Shown here piece by piece: positions 6,245 to 15,019 of a stretch of 38,706 nt of DNA. Made by a program: the position numbers and the translations under genes. The notes under the pieces were generated by a model. It was not told the origin of the DNA. It did not search any database and saw only the letters and a program-made list of their open reading frames with translations. The DNA is from JAKQHY01 sp034429475 (GTDB lineage: Bacteria; Chloroflexota; Anaerolineae; B4-G1; SLSP01): positions 1 to 38,706 of the forward strand of contig DAOUGD010000305.1 in the NCBI GenBank assembly GCA_034429475.1, written 5' to 3'. Position 1 is the stretch's first letter. Each line of letters opens with the position of its first letter.

Positions 6245-8956
6245 TTATACGCGATTTGGGATTATTGCCAATTCCCCGGCCCTGGCGCCGGCAGGGAACT
6301 GGACTTCCAGCGTGCCGGGGTAGCGCATGGTGACGGGGAGCGGCTGACCGTTCCACGTCGCGGTGTACGTCCCCGGCTTGAGGGTGACGAGGGCGACGGG
6401 CGCGTGATGCGGTGCGCCGAAGTGCTGCAATCGAGCCGACAGCGCCGTGTCGTCCGGCGCAACAGATAGCGATTCAATCCACGTATCGAAGCCCACCGTG
6501 AGCCGGCCGGGGCGGTGATACGCGCCATACCAATTCAGCACCGGGGCCGACAGTCCGCCAAAGTGATGCCACCCGGCGCCGCGCCCGGTCTGCACGATGA
6601 AGTGCTCGAAGCAGTTGTAGGAGTCGGCGACTTCGGCCTGCCACACGTCGAGCGCGGTTTGGGCGATGCGGTGCGCTTCGGCGGCGCGGCCCAGGTCAAG
6701 TAGCGCCTTCCAGACGAACCACTGGTGCGCCATCCACACTGCGCCGTTCCAGTAGCCGTCGTCCCGATAGTAGGGCGCAGACTGGTCCACGGTCGAAAGG
6801 CCGTAGCGACACCACATCCGCTCCGGCGACATCAGCGCGGCGACCAGGCGCGCTTCCTGTTCCGGCGTACAAATCCCCGCCGTCAGCGGCGACGCGCCGT
6901 CCAGCCCCATGTTGAAGTTCGCACCGGATTCGTGGCGCAAAATCTCTGTCGGATGACCGTCTGTATCGTGCAAAACATAACTGAAGTAGCCGGCTTCCTC
7001 GTCCCAGGCGTAGGTTTGCAAATCGTGGGAGAGCGCGGCGATGTCGGCGTCGTATTCGGCGGGGTCTTCGCCCAGGGCCAGCGCCGCCATCCGCATGATC
7101 TTGGCCGTGCGAATGACCTGCGCTGTGGTGATCACCGGCGTCACAGCGCTTTCCAGCCCTTTGGCGTGGATGTAGACCTGCGGCGGGTAATCGTCCCAGC
7201 CGCCGGAGTTGTAAAAGTAATCCCAGGTGCGGAGCAGGTTGGATTTGAAGCTGCGCGTGGTCGAACTGCCCAACCGCCCGGCCATAAAGCGGTGGTACTG
7301 CTGCATCCGGGGGTAGAAGTAGGCCAGAAAATCGCGGGATTGCGTGCGCTGCCAGAGTTCCAGGAAGCCATAGAACTGGGTGGGGACGGCGCTACCGTGG
7401 TGGATGAAGGCCGCGTCCTTCGTCCCCGGCTCGGTGGTGTAGGCGTTGAGGTTGTCGAGGGCGCGGTCGAGGTCGAGTTCCGCCAGCCCCAGGCCGATGA
7501 AACCGGAATCCCAGGTGTAGAGGCAGTCCCACCAGCGGCCCGGCGTGCTGTGGCGAATCCACGCGCCGCGCGTGCGCACCGGATAGACAATGTTGGTGAG
7601 CAGCGTCGCGGCCATACGCTCCTGGCCGAAGCGGTATGGCTCGCCGGAGGGATTGGGCGCGAAGTCCACGGCGCGGGCGCGGGCGACGGCGGCCACGGCG
7701 TCCCATTCCGGCGATGCAGGGTCGAAGGCGGCGAGCCGCGCGGAGACGGTGTCGGCGTCGCCCGTGCAGACCAGGCCGTAGAGGACGCGCGTCGCGCCCG
7801 CCTCCACGAAGACGGGGCGGCTGAAGATGTTGGTATAGTGCCCTTCGCCCGGCCCGGTGAGGGTGAGCTGGACATGTTCGTGGACTTTGTGGCGCAGCGT
7901 CGTGTCGAGGTCGTCGCAGTAGAACTCGCGCACCTTGAAGGAGACGGAGCCATCCCACGCCAGCCCGTAGACGTTGGGGATGTGCTCGTAGCGGAGCAGC
8001 AGTGTGTCGTCGCGGGGGTCGGGGAGGCGCTCCGGGACAGGATTCCAGGGGGCCGGCGCGAAGCGTACCTGATCGGCGGCGTCCTGGGGGACGATGGCGA
8101 AGCCATCTAGCTCCAATGCAGTGCGGCCCTGGGGTGTGAGCGTGAGGGTCAGCATCCCAGTGGACAGCGCGCCGAGGGGGATCGCTTGCACGTCCAGGTC
8201 GCCGCTGCCGGCCAACGTCACGTTGCCGGTGACATCGCCGGAAAGCGCGAGGGGTAGCCGGTCGCCGGTGGGCAGCCGGTAACGCAGGACGAGCGCGGCG
8301 TCCGCCAGCGGGACGGGCAATGAGACGCGGTAGGTCACATTGTCGCCCGGCGTCATCCCGAAGCCCTGCCCCAGTCCCAGGCCGCCGGTGAAGCCGTGCG
8401 CGCGAATCTCGCCGCGCTGCAGGCCGTCGTAGGAGAGACTCGCGCGGTGCGCCTCGAAGCCGAGGGTCACGTCGGCGTAGGCGAGGGCTTCGACCCAGAC
8501 GCCGCCTTCCGGCACGCTGGCGCGGCTCATTTGCAGCGGGACGCTCGAATACGTACGCAGCGGCGGGAAGTGCAGCGACGCCATCCAGTAAAGGGAAAGG
8601 CTCTGGGGACCGTCGGTGCGATTCACGCACTCGGTGCGGATGAGGGCAGCGGATTCGTCCAGGCGGCAGAAATCAACATTGCAGTAGACCTGATCCTTCC
8701 AGATGACTTCGTGGCGGTGGCGGAAGTACGAGAGGTCGGGCGCGGCTTCCCATGGGTGGTAGCCCGATTCCCAGAGGACATTGGGCGGCTGGACGCCGCG
8801 CCGGTACAGGCCGGGGAACACGCTCAGGTCGAAGCGCAGGCCCGCGCTCACGTCGGGGATGTGGGAAATGCCCATGTAGCGTTTGGTGTACGGCCCCCAC
8901 GCCGACAGACGCAGGTCGTGGGAGTGATGGAGGATGGAAAAGGTTTCGGGGTTCAT
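6245..8956 (-). CDS. large GH63/MGH1-like glycoside hydrolase
   Basis: The 903-residue protein has an N-terminal beta-rich half (to about residue 430) and a C-terminal (alpha/alpha)6-barrel half. The barrel shows motifs of GH63 and mannosylglycerate-hydrolase-like enzymes: RWWDCLYTWDSGFIGLG carries the Asp usually assigned as general acid, and GYWNGAVWMAHQWFVWKAL and SYNCFEHF lie towards the C-terminus, with the Glu of the latter a candidate base. No signal peptide is seen, so a cytoplasmic enzyme acting on an alpha-glucoside or compatible-solute glycoside is likely; the exact substrate is unknown. AAGGAG lies five bases before the ATG. It is followed 55 bp later by the Rieske gene on the same strand. 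Confidence 0.8.
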   Translation of the reverse strand: MNPETFSILHHSHDLRLSAWGPYTKRYMGISHIPDVSAGLRFDLSVFPGLYRRGVQPPNVLWESGYHPWEAAPDLSYFRHRHEVIWKDQVYCNVDFCRLDESAALIRTECVNRTDGPQSLSLYWMASLHFPPLRTYSSVPLQMSRASVPEGGVWVEALAYADVTLGFEAHRASLSYDGLQRGEIRAHGFTGGLGLGQGFGMTPGDNVTYRVSLPVPLADAALVLRYRLPTGDRLPLALSGDVTGNVTLAGSGDLDVQAIPLGALSTGMLTLTLTPQGRTALELDGFAIVPQDAADQVRFAPAPWNPVPERLPDPRDDTLLLRYEHIPNVYGLAWDGSVSFKVREFYCDDLDTTLRHKVHEHVQLTLTGPGEGHYTNIFSRPVFVEAGATRVLYGLVCTGDADTVSARLAAFDPASPEWDAVAAVARARAVDFAPNPSGEPYRFGQERMAATLLTNIVYPVRTRGAWIRHSTPGRWWDCLYTWDSGFIGLGLAELDLDRALDNLNAYTTEPGTKDAAFIHHGSAVPTQFYGFLELWQRTQSRDFLAYFYPRMQQYHRFMAGRLGSSTTRSFKSNLLRTWDYFYNSGGWDDYPPQVYIHAKGLESAVTPVITTAQVIRTAKIMRMAALALGEDPAEYDADIAALSHDLQTYAWDEEAGYFSYVLHDTDGHPTEILRHESGANFNMGLDGASPLTAGICTPEQEARLVAALMSPERMWCRYGLSTVDQSAPYYRDDGYWNGAVWMAHQWFVWKALLDLGRAAEAHRIAQTALDVWQAEVADSYNCFEHFIVQTGRGAGWHHFGGLSAPVLNWYGAYHRPGRLTVGFDTWIESLSVAPDDTALSARLQHFGAPHHAPVALVTLKPGTYTATWNGQPLPVTMRYPGTLEVQFPAGARAGELAIIPNRV

Positions 8957-8973
8957 AGGGGCTCCTTGAATAG

Positions 8974-9003
8974 CGAATTACGAATTGCGAATTACGAATT
9001 ACG
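8974..9003. repeat. tandem heptamer array (CGAATTR, four copies)
   Basis: CGAATTA, CGAATTG, CGAATTA and CGAATTA follow one another from 8974 to 9001, with a further CG. The array overlaps the last codons and TAA stop of the reductase gene (minus strand, ending at 8992). Unlike the other repeats in this window it has no inverted half. Confidence 0.85.
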
Positions 9004-9444
9004 GGTAATGATGACCAGGGCTAGGTGGGCGGCATAATGCTCTAAATCGGCGCGTGTGGGAGGGGTGGATACGTTGTCGGAGCGCAAAATGGCGGCAATC
9101 ATCCGGGGATGCCGTTGCAGGCGCACTTCGAGGAAGTCGGCGATGCGCGCCGGGTCGGTGACGATGCGGGCTGTGCCCTGGAAGCGTTCGGACTTGACGC
9201 GGACTGCAACGGTGGGGTTTGCCTGGATGTTGCGCACCCAGTCCGATTTCAAACCACGCGCCGATCCCACGTAAAGGTCGCCGGCAATCTCTTCATACTG
9301 CAACGGCGTCACACGGGGCAGTCCCGATTTGCGACCGGTAGTGGTCAGCAGCAGGACAAGCCGTCCGATGAGCGGCCCCAGGCCCAACGCGTAGGCAATG
9401 CGGGGCGGCAGGTGGCTCAGGCGATAGAAAGTGCGGCGGTTCAT
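8992..9444 (-). CDS. F420/deazaflavin-dependent nitroreductase-family protein
   Basis: The 150-residue protein has the split-barrel signature of the deazaflavin-dependent nitroreductase family (Ddn-like, PF04075): LTTTGRKSGLPRVTPL, then DLYVGSARG, then DWVRNIQANPTVAVRV. Members bind F420 (some bind other flavins or heme) and reduce quinones or nitro compounds. The gene has a strong GGAGGTG ribosome-binding site. Its 3' end runs into a heptamer repeat that supplies the last codons. It lies 21 bp downstream of plsY on the same strand. Confidence 0.85.
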   Translation of the reverse strand: MNRRTFYRLSHLPPRIAYALGLGPLIGRLVLLLTTTGRKSGLPRVTPLQYEEIAGDLYVGSARGLKSDWVRNIQANPTVAVRVKSERFQGTARIVTDPARIADFLEVRLQRHPRMIAAILRSDNVSTPPTRADLEHYAAHLALVIITRNS

Positions 9445-9465
9445 TGGCGGTTCACCTCCAGTGGG

Positions 9466-10074
9466 TCACTTTTTCTTAAAGGCAGCACGGACGTGAAGTT
9501 CGGTGCCGTTGCGGATGCGTTGGAGGTTTTCGGCGTGTTTGATCCAGGCGATGACGGCGAGGGTCAGGGCGGCAATCTGGCAGGCGAGGGGGAGCTTGAG
9601 AAAGAAGGTGACGATGGGGAGCATCGTGAAGACAGTGACGGAGCCGACGGCGACGTAGTCTACGCCGAAGGCCAGCGCCGCCATCACGACGACGAACAGC
9701 GCGCCGAGGCGCAGGTCGTAGGCGAGCATCATGCCCATCAGGGTGGCGACGCCCTTCCCGCCGCGAAAGCCGAGATAGAAGGGGAAGATGTGGCCGGCGA
9801 TGGCCGCCATTCCGGCGGCGTAGGCCAGCGCGGGCGCAGCGGGATACAGCGCGCGGACGATGACGACCGGCAGGACGCCTTTGAGGATGTCCACCACGCC
9901 GGTGATTACGCCGTACTTCAAACCGAGCACCGTCACCACATTGGACGCGCCGGCATTGCCGGAGCCTTCCTGGCGGATGTCAATGTGACGGACGAGTTTG
10001 CCGAGGAAGTAGGCAGTCTCGATGCAGCCAAAGAGGTAGCCGATAAGGAGGGTGATAAGAATTTGGGTGATCAT
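9466..10074 (-). CDS. plsY: acyl-phosphate:glycerol-3-phosphate acyltransferase PlsY
   Basis: The 202-residue integral membrane protein contains the three PlsY motifs: GSGNAGASN (residues 37-45), GHIFPFYLGFRGGKGVAT in the middle, and the C-terminal HAENLQRIRNGTE. The hydrophobic segments and length fit the family. The enzyme acylates glycerol-3-phosphate with acyl-phosphate, the first step of phospholipid synthesis; PlsX, its usual partner, is not in the window. AAAGGA precedes the ATG. The F420-type reductase follows 21 bp after the stop, suggesting co-transcription. Confidence 0.93.
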   Translation of the reverse strand: MITQILITLLIGYLFGCIETAYFLGKLVRHIDIRQEGSGNAGASNVVTVLGLKYGVITGVVDILKGVLPVVIVRALYPAAPALAYAAGMAAIAGHIFPFYLGFRGGKGVATLMGMMLAYDLRLGALFVVVMAALAFGVDYVAVGSVTVFTMLPIVTFFLKLPLACQIAALTLAVIAWIKHAENLQRIRNGTELHVRAAFKKK

Positions 10075-10126
10075 GATTTTTTCCTTTCACGAGGGGATGA
10101 CAAAAAAGCTAAAGCAGGGCCGAGGA

Positions 10127-10645
10127 TTACTTCTTCTGCTCCTGCATTAATCGGAGTTGGGTGATCACCCCCTGCCCGTTATAGAAAAGTTGGGATAAAT
10201 TGTGTTTCCTATTCCCCAACTCCTTCTCGTCAACATCGGCCGTAAATACCCCGGAGAATGTCAAGAGGTAAAACTTCACTCTTCCCACAGAAGGTAGTGG
10301 ATGTGATTGAGTAGGAGAGACATATTGGAGGTATTGCTCTGAACTTGTCACGAAAGACTTGGAGGCTTTTGCAACAAGAGCATGTTCTCCGCCGCCGATG
10401 ATTCCACCTCCATTACCAAAATATAGACTCGCTGTTCCATCAGCCAATGAAACTAAAGTAACAACGGCTTTTGGATAGCCCATTTCCATCAGCACACCCC
10501 AAACATTCGGTAACTCTGAAGATTGCTTCATGCCGACTTCATTGGGCACCAACGCTAAGATTTGGTTCCTCATATCTGTATAAATCTGCGCGGGTTCAGG
10601 TACGGATTGGAGTTTGGGGGTTTTCTTGAGAAAATTGAAATTCAT
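10127..10645 (-). CDS. conserved-looking hypothetical protein
   Basis: The 172-residue protein is not assigned to a family. The core reads NVWGVLMEMGYPKAVVTLVS followed by DGTASLYFGNGGGIIGGGEH, a Gly-rich turn flanked by beta strands. The C-terminal part contains KFYLLTFSGVFTADVDEKEL. There is no signal peptide or membrane helix. AAGGAGG lies seven bases before the ATG at 10645, which excludes the longer in-frame start at 10684. Composition is more AT-rich than its neighbours on both sides. It lies 52 bp upstream of plsY on the same strand, but nothing links their functions. Confidence 0.75.
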   Translation of the reverse strand: MNFNFLKKTPKLQSVPEPAQIYTDMRNQILALVPNEVGMKQSSELPNVWGVLMEMGYPKAVVTLVSLADGTASLYFGNGGGIIGGGEHALVAKASKSFVTSSEQYLQYVSPTQSHPLPSVGRVKFYLLTFSGVFTADVDEKELGNRKHNLSQLFYNGQGVITQLRLMQEQKK

Positions 10646-10768
10646 AGGGTCGCCTCCTTTGAGTGATAATAGGAGCATGAGCAATATAACGAACTTTTTG
10701 GAAGACTGCTTTCAATATGTGTCACCATCATAACACAGTTTTATGCCTAGATAGAATTGTGTTCTTCT

Positions 10769-11356
10769 TTATCTAGCAAAAAAGTGCAGCCAATACCGCG
10801 AAGGGTCTTGCCGGTGGATGACAAATCCACACCCGGTCAGCAGCGCGGATGCTTCCTCAAGCGCATAACGGGCGAAGAAGCGCGGGGCGTCGTGCCCGTA
10901 GGATTGCGATTCCCAGACTTCGCCTTCCCCAACCTGGAGCGAGAGGAAGAGCGCGCCGCCAGATTTCAGGACGCGGTGAAATTCCGCCAGCGCGTGGGGA
11001 ACGTCACGTTTGGGCAGATGCAAAAGTGCGGCATTGCACCAAAGTCCATCGAAGGCGGCATCCTGGAAAGGGAGGCTTTGCATGGCCGCCTGGGTCAACG
11101 ACCCGTGGACGACGTTCTGCGCTTGCGCCAGCATCCCACGGGAAAGGTCCGCGCCAGTGACGAAGCAGCCGTGCGCCTCAAACCAGGCCGCGTCGCGTCC
11201 AGGGCCGCAGCCCACGTCGAGGAGGCGCGGGGCGGCGGAGAGCATCTGCAAGAATTGGTCGGCGGCGACCACAACCGCCTCTGGTATTCCAGCATGAGCT
11301 TCCACAAAGGACACGGCAATCTGGTCGTAAGTGGTCCGAATCTGTTGATTGAACAT
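10769..11356 (-). CDS. class I SAM-dependent methyltransferase
   Basis: The 195-residue protein has the Rossmann-type methyltransferase core: motif I LLDVGCGPGRDAAWF, the acidic residue after strand 2 in FVTGADLSRGML, motif GLWCNAALLHLP and the post-motif HRVLKSGGALFLSL. This is the Methyltransf_11 type of small-molecule methyltransferase; the substrate is unknown. It is divergent from the desaturase gene. The ribosome-binding site is weak (AGAAG close to the ATG). Confidence 0.87.
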   Translation of the reverse strand: MFNQQIRTTYDQIAVSFVEAHAGIPEAVVVAADQFLQMLSAAPRLLDVGCGPGRDAAWFEAHGCFVTGADLSRGMLAQAQNVVHGSLTQAAMQSLPFQDAAFDGLWCNAALLHLPKRDVPHALAEFHRVLKSGGALFLSLQVGEGEVWESQSYGHDAPRFFARYALEEASALLTGCGFVIHRQDPSRYWLHFFAR

Positions 11357-11494
11357 CTTCTGAGTCTATCACAAAAACCGCATTATAATAGGAGTAAGCC
11401 TGGCGCACTCCATAGGCTCGCTCATCAAAAACAACCGGCCCCGTTATTGATGCTATTATTTTTGTTGTCCATAAGATTTCTGAGGAGGGGGCCT

Positions 11495-12511
11495 ATGTCT
11501 GTAAAATCTGAAGCAAAACCGGAGTGGTATAAGGCGCTGGCGCGTTATGAGCAGCCGGATCTCAAAAAATCCGTGTGGCAGCTCACCCACACGCTGCTGC
11601 TCTACTTCGCCACAGTGTATCTGATGGTGCGCACCGTGCAGGCGGGGTTCACCTACTGGCTGACGCTGGCGTTGGCCGTCCTGGCCGCCGGGTTTCTGGT
11701 GCGCCTGTTCATCTTTTTCCACGATTGCACCCACCGCTCGTTCTTCGCGTCTGACCGCGCCAATACCATCGTGGGCTACATTTTGGGGGTGCTCACATTC
11801 ACGCCCTACGAGGAGTGGCGGCATTCCCACATCGTTCACCACGCCACGGCGGGCAACCTGGATCGGCGGGGCGTGGGGGACGTGTGGACGATGACGGTGG
11901 ATGAGTACCGCGCCGCCTCCAAAGGGAAACGGCTGGCATACCGTCTGGTGCGCAATCCCCTGGTGATGTTCGGCCTGGGGCCGGGGTTCATGTTCCTGGT
12001 GATGCATCGCCTGGTGAGTAAAAACGCGCGGAAGCAGGAACGAGTCAGCGTCATCATCACCAATCTGGCCCTGCTGGCCATCATCGTCGTCGCCAGCCTG
12101 ACCATTGGCTTCAAGACCTACTTCCTGGTGCAGTTCCCGATCATCATCATTGCCGCGACGCTGGGACTGTGGCTGTTCTACGTCCAGCACCAATTCGCCG
12201 ACGTTTACTGGGCGCGGAATGACGCCTGGGATCGGATTGAGGCCGCGCTCAAGGGCTGTTCCTATTACAAACTGCCGGCGGCGCTGCGCTGGTTTTCCGG
12301 GGACATTGGCCTGCACCACATCCATCACCTGCGCGCGCGCATCCCCAACTACAACCTGCAACGCTGTTACGACGAAGTGCCCGAAGTTCGCACCATCACG
12401 CCGTTGACCATTCCCACCAGCCTCAAATCGCTGGGGTACAACCTTTGGGATGAAAAAGGCCAGAAGATGGTAAGCTTTCGGGAAGCGGCCGCGCTGACGC
12501 CTATGCCATAG
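11495..12511 (+). CDS. membrane fatty acid desaturase
   Basis: The 338-residue integral membrane protein carries the three His clusters of the desaturase superfamily that hold the di-iron centre: H76-DCT-H80 followed by RSFF, H110-SHIV-HH116, and HHIHH at 274-278. H232 in YVQHQFADVYW is a further likely ligand. Two hydrophobic hairpins lie at about 33-75 and 183-230. It would introduce double bonds into membrane acyl chains. The reading frame is open back to 10757, but GAGGAGGGG just before the ATG at 11495 sets the start, and the extension lies over the divergent methyltransferase gene. A TATAAT at 11384-11389 could be part of its promoter. Confidence 0.92.
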   Translation: MSVKSEAKPEWYKALARYEQPDLKKSVWQLTHTLLLYFATVYLMVRTVQAGFTYWLTLALAVLAAGFLVRLFIFFHDCTHRSFFASDRANTIVGYILGVLTFTPYEEWRHSHIVHHATAGNLDRRGVGDVWTMTVDEYRAASKGKRLAYRLVRNPLVMFGLGPGFMFLVMHRLVSKNARKQERVSVIITNLALLAIIVVASLTIGFKTYFLVQFPIIIIAATLGLWLFYVQHQFADVYWARNDAWDRIEAALKGCSYYKLPAALRWFSGDIGLHHIHHLRARIPNYNLQRCYDEVPEVRTITPLTIPTSLKSLGYNLWDEKGQKMVSFREAAALTPMP

Positions 12512-12540
12512 TGGTATTCCGCAACAGCAACAAGAATTAG

Positions 12541-12610
12541 GACGCAGATTGACGCGGATGCACGCAGATAAATTCAAAAATCAGCGTTCATCAGCGTTTA
12601 TCTGCGTCCC
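12541..12610. repeat. inverted decamer element, 3 + 3 units
   Basis: Three decamers (GACGCAGATT, GACGCGGATG, CACGCAGATA; 12541-12570) face three inverted ones (TCAGCGTTCA, TCAGCGTTTA, TCTGCGTCCC; 12581-12610) across a 10-bp A-rich spacer. The outer 10 bp (12540-12549 and 12600-12609) are perfectly complementary; inner units pair with mismatches. It lies 30 bp after the desaturase stop and upstream of the Rrf2-gene promoter. Bases 12611-12734 show no other signal. Confidence 0.85.
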
Positions 12611-12734
12611 ATTCTATTGATACATACCACGCCAATGCTCTCCGCTCCAGGAATGGTTGGCCCACAATCACCACCTCCTGACTCTCCCCGGCAGTAAATC
12701 GAAGTAATGGTCCAATTGTCAACAAATTCCCCCC

Positions 12735-12771
12735 TTGACAACTTGTAATATGTAATTAAAATACTTACATA
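12735..12771 (+). promoter_or_regulatory. promoter of the Rrf2-ABC operon with an overlapping operator-like palindrome
   Basis: TTGACA (12735-12740) and TAAAAT (12757-12762) are 16 bp apart. TATGTAA (12749-12755) and TTACATA (12765-12771) form an inverted repeat that brackets the -10 box. This is a typical arrangement for repression by the product of the first gene. The start codon at 12773 lies only 11 bases after the -10 box, so the message is probably leaderless. Confidence 0.65.
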
Positions 12772-12772
12772 T

Positions 12773-13222
12773 ATGCGCGAAAGTAGTCAGTTTACGATAA
12801 TGGTGCATGTGCTGACGTTGTTAGGCAAAGTCAACGGGCCGGTATCCTCGAAGTTCATCGCCGGGAGTGTGAATACGAACCCGGTGGTGATTCGCCAGAT
12901 CGTGGGGCGGCTGCGGGACGCTGCGCTGGTAGAGACCCTCTCCGGGAGCGCGGGGGGAAGCGTTTTGAGCAGAAGCCCGGAGCAGATTACTCTCAATGAG
13001 GTTTACCAACTGACGAAAAAAGAGACGTTCTTTGGATTGCACCCCAACGAGCCAAGTCCGTATTGCCCGGTGGGACGCAATATTCAGGCGGTGCTGACCG
13101 GGGTGTTTGAACAGATGGATCAGTTGGTCGAAGCGGCTTTGACCGACATTACCCTTGCCGACGTCATCGCGCAAGTGACGCAGCGAGAAGCGGCTCGCTC
13201 GAATCCGCAGGCTACCTTTTAG
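12773..13222 (+). CDS. Rrf2-family transcriptional regulator
   Basis: The 149-residue protein has an N-terminal winged-helix region matching the YwnA-like branch of Rrf2: residues 4-45 include SQFTIMVHVLTLLG and IAGSVNTNPVVIRQIVGRL, where family members read IAxSVNTNPVVIRR. The three-Cys cluster of IscR/NsrR is absent; only one Cys (in SPYCPVGR) is seen, so an Fe-S cluster is unlikely. Its stop codon abuts the ATG of the first permease, making it the first gene of an amino-acid importer operon. In Firmicutes the related CymR controls cystine and cysteine uptake; a similar role here is inference. No ribosome-binding site precedes the ATG. Confidence 0.85.
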   Translation: MRESSQFTIMVHVLTLLGKVNGPVSSKFIAGSVNTNPVVIRQIVGRLRDAALVETLSGSAGGSVLSRSPEQITLNEVYQLTKKETFFGLHPNEPSPYCPVGRNIQAVLTGVFEQMDQLVEAALTDITLADVIAQVTQREAARSNPQATF

Positions 13223-14059
13223 ATGAAGACTCGCATACAATCTGCAACGGCTATCTTCCACAAACTGCGACAAAAGAGCGTGTTTTTCCGTTCGCCCGGC
13301 AAAGACATCGTCCAGTTTGCCCTGCTGATCATCGTCGGGGTCTGGCTGTTGTCGCTTAGCACCGCCCGACTGGGGTATTACTGGCAGTGGTATCGCATCC
13401 CGCGCTATTTGTTCCGGGTGGTGGATGGTCGGCTGGTGGCGGGGGAGCTGATCGAGGGACTGCTATTCACCTTCAAAATTTCGGGCGTCAGTCTGGTGCT
13501 GGCGCTGGCGATTGGGTTGGCGACGGCGTTGCTGCGCCTGTCGGACTCGTTCATGGGGCGGATTCTCACGCGGCTCTACCTGGAAGTCATCCGCAACACG
13601 CCTCTGGTCGTCCAAATCTACCTGCTCTACTTCGTCATCGGGCCGATTCTGGGACTGGGGCGGTTTGCTTCGGCGGTGATGGCGCTGAGCCTGTTTGAAG
13701 GCTCGTACATCTCAGAGATTTTTCGGGCCGGCATTGTCTCGCTGCATAAAGGGCAATGGGAAGCCGCCTACAGTCTGGGGCTGAGTCGCTTCGACATGTA
13801 CCGCGACGTGATTTTGCCGCAGGCCATCCGGCGGATTCTGCCGCCGCTGACCGGCGAAGTCATCAGCCTGATCAAGAACACGTCTCTGGTCAGCCTGGTC
13901 GCGCTGAGCGATCTGGCCTTGCAGGCGCGGGTGGTCGCCGCCGACACCTTCCTCACCTTCGAGGTGTGGTTCACCACCGCGGTCATCTACCTGGCGATCA
14001 CCGTGCCGTTGTCCGTCATCGTGCATACGATGGAGAAACGCTTCAAAGTATTGACATAA
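13223..14059 (+). CDS. amino-acid ABC transporter permease (HisM/GlnP type)
   Basis: The 278-residue polytopic inner-membrane protein has the EAA loop that docks with the ATPase: EAAYSLGLSRFDMYRDVILPQ. The family motif EVIRNTPLVVQIYLLYF lies upstream. An N-terminal helix (about 30-50) and an insertion before the conserved core (YYWQWYRIPRYLF) are shared with the second permease of this operon, which suggests the two form a heterodimer. The ATG directly follows the TAG of the Rrf2 gene with no separate ribosome-binding site, so translation is probably coupled. The ATPase gene follows after a 79-bp gap filled by a repeat. Confidence 0.9.
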   Translation: MKTRIQSATAIFHKLRQKSVFFRSPGKDIVQFALLIIVGVWLLSLSTARLGYYWQWYRIPRYLFRVVDGRLVAGELIEGLLFTFKISGVSLVLALAIGLATALLRLSDSFMGRILTRLYLEVIRNTPLVVQIYLLYFVIGPILGLGRFASAVMALSLFEGSYISEIFRAGIVSLHKGQWEAAYSLGLSRFDMYRDVILPQAIRRILPPLTGEVISLIKNTSLVSLVALSDLALQARVVAADTFLTFEVWFTTAVIYLAITVPLSVIVHTMEKRFKVLT

Positions 14060-14070
14060 TCTTTTTGTCA

Positions 14071-14124
14071 GCAGATTGAGCAGATTAAGCGGATTTTTCC
14101 GTTACATTCGTTAAATCCGTTGAA
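14071..14124. repeat. inverted nonamer element, 3 + 3 units, inside the ABC operon
   Basis: GCAGATTGA, GCAGATTAA and GCGGATTTT (14071-14097) are followed without a spacer by TCCGTTACA, TTCGTTAAA and TCCGTTGAA (14098-14124). The second set is an approximate inverted copy of the first. It occupies most of the gap between the permease stop and the ATPase ribosome-binding site (AAGGAG, 14127-14132) and would be transcribed as an imperfect hairpin. Confidence 0.75.
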
Positions 14125-14138
14125 CCGAAGGAGCAGGA

Positions 14139-14891
<753 letters not shown>

Positions 14892-14927
14892 AAGAGGTAT
14901 TCACCAACGTTTGAATGAAGATTTTAA

Positions 14928-14995
14928 CCACTAATCTTCACGAATCTGCACTAATTTTACGTTTTAGATTCGTGAAGATTCGTGTCAATTCGTGG
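14928..14995. repeat. inverted decamer element, 3 + 3 units, inside the ABC operon
   Basis: CCACTAATCT, TCACGAATCT and GCACTAATTT (14928-14957) face AGATTCGTGA, AGATTCGTGT and CAATTCGTGG (14966-14995) across 8 bp. TCTTCACGAATCT (14935-14947) and its complement at 14966-14978 give a perfect 13-bp stem. TTAACCAC / GTGGTTTAA extends the outer arms. It fills the gap between the ATPase stop and the binding-protein ribosome-binding site. Confidence 0.85.
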
Positions 14996-15019
14996 TTTAA
15001 TTTTATCAAGGAGGGAAAC

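Noticed and set aside
6725..8110. Long plus-strand ORF of 461 codons opposite the glycosidase gene
   Set aside because: Arg/Gly/Val/Ala-rich product without motifs, no ribosome-binding site, and exactly antisense to a well-supported GC-rich gene; a shadow frame. The same applies to 7141-8106, 7392-8630, 18878-20176, 20300-21454, 23093-24181 and 36125-37228.
10757..11494. N-terminal extension of the desaturase frame by 246 codons
   Set aside because: It lies over the divergent methyltransferase gene, has no desaturase-like sequence, and a strong ribosome-binding site precedes the ATG at 11495.
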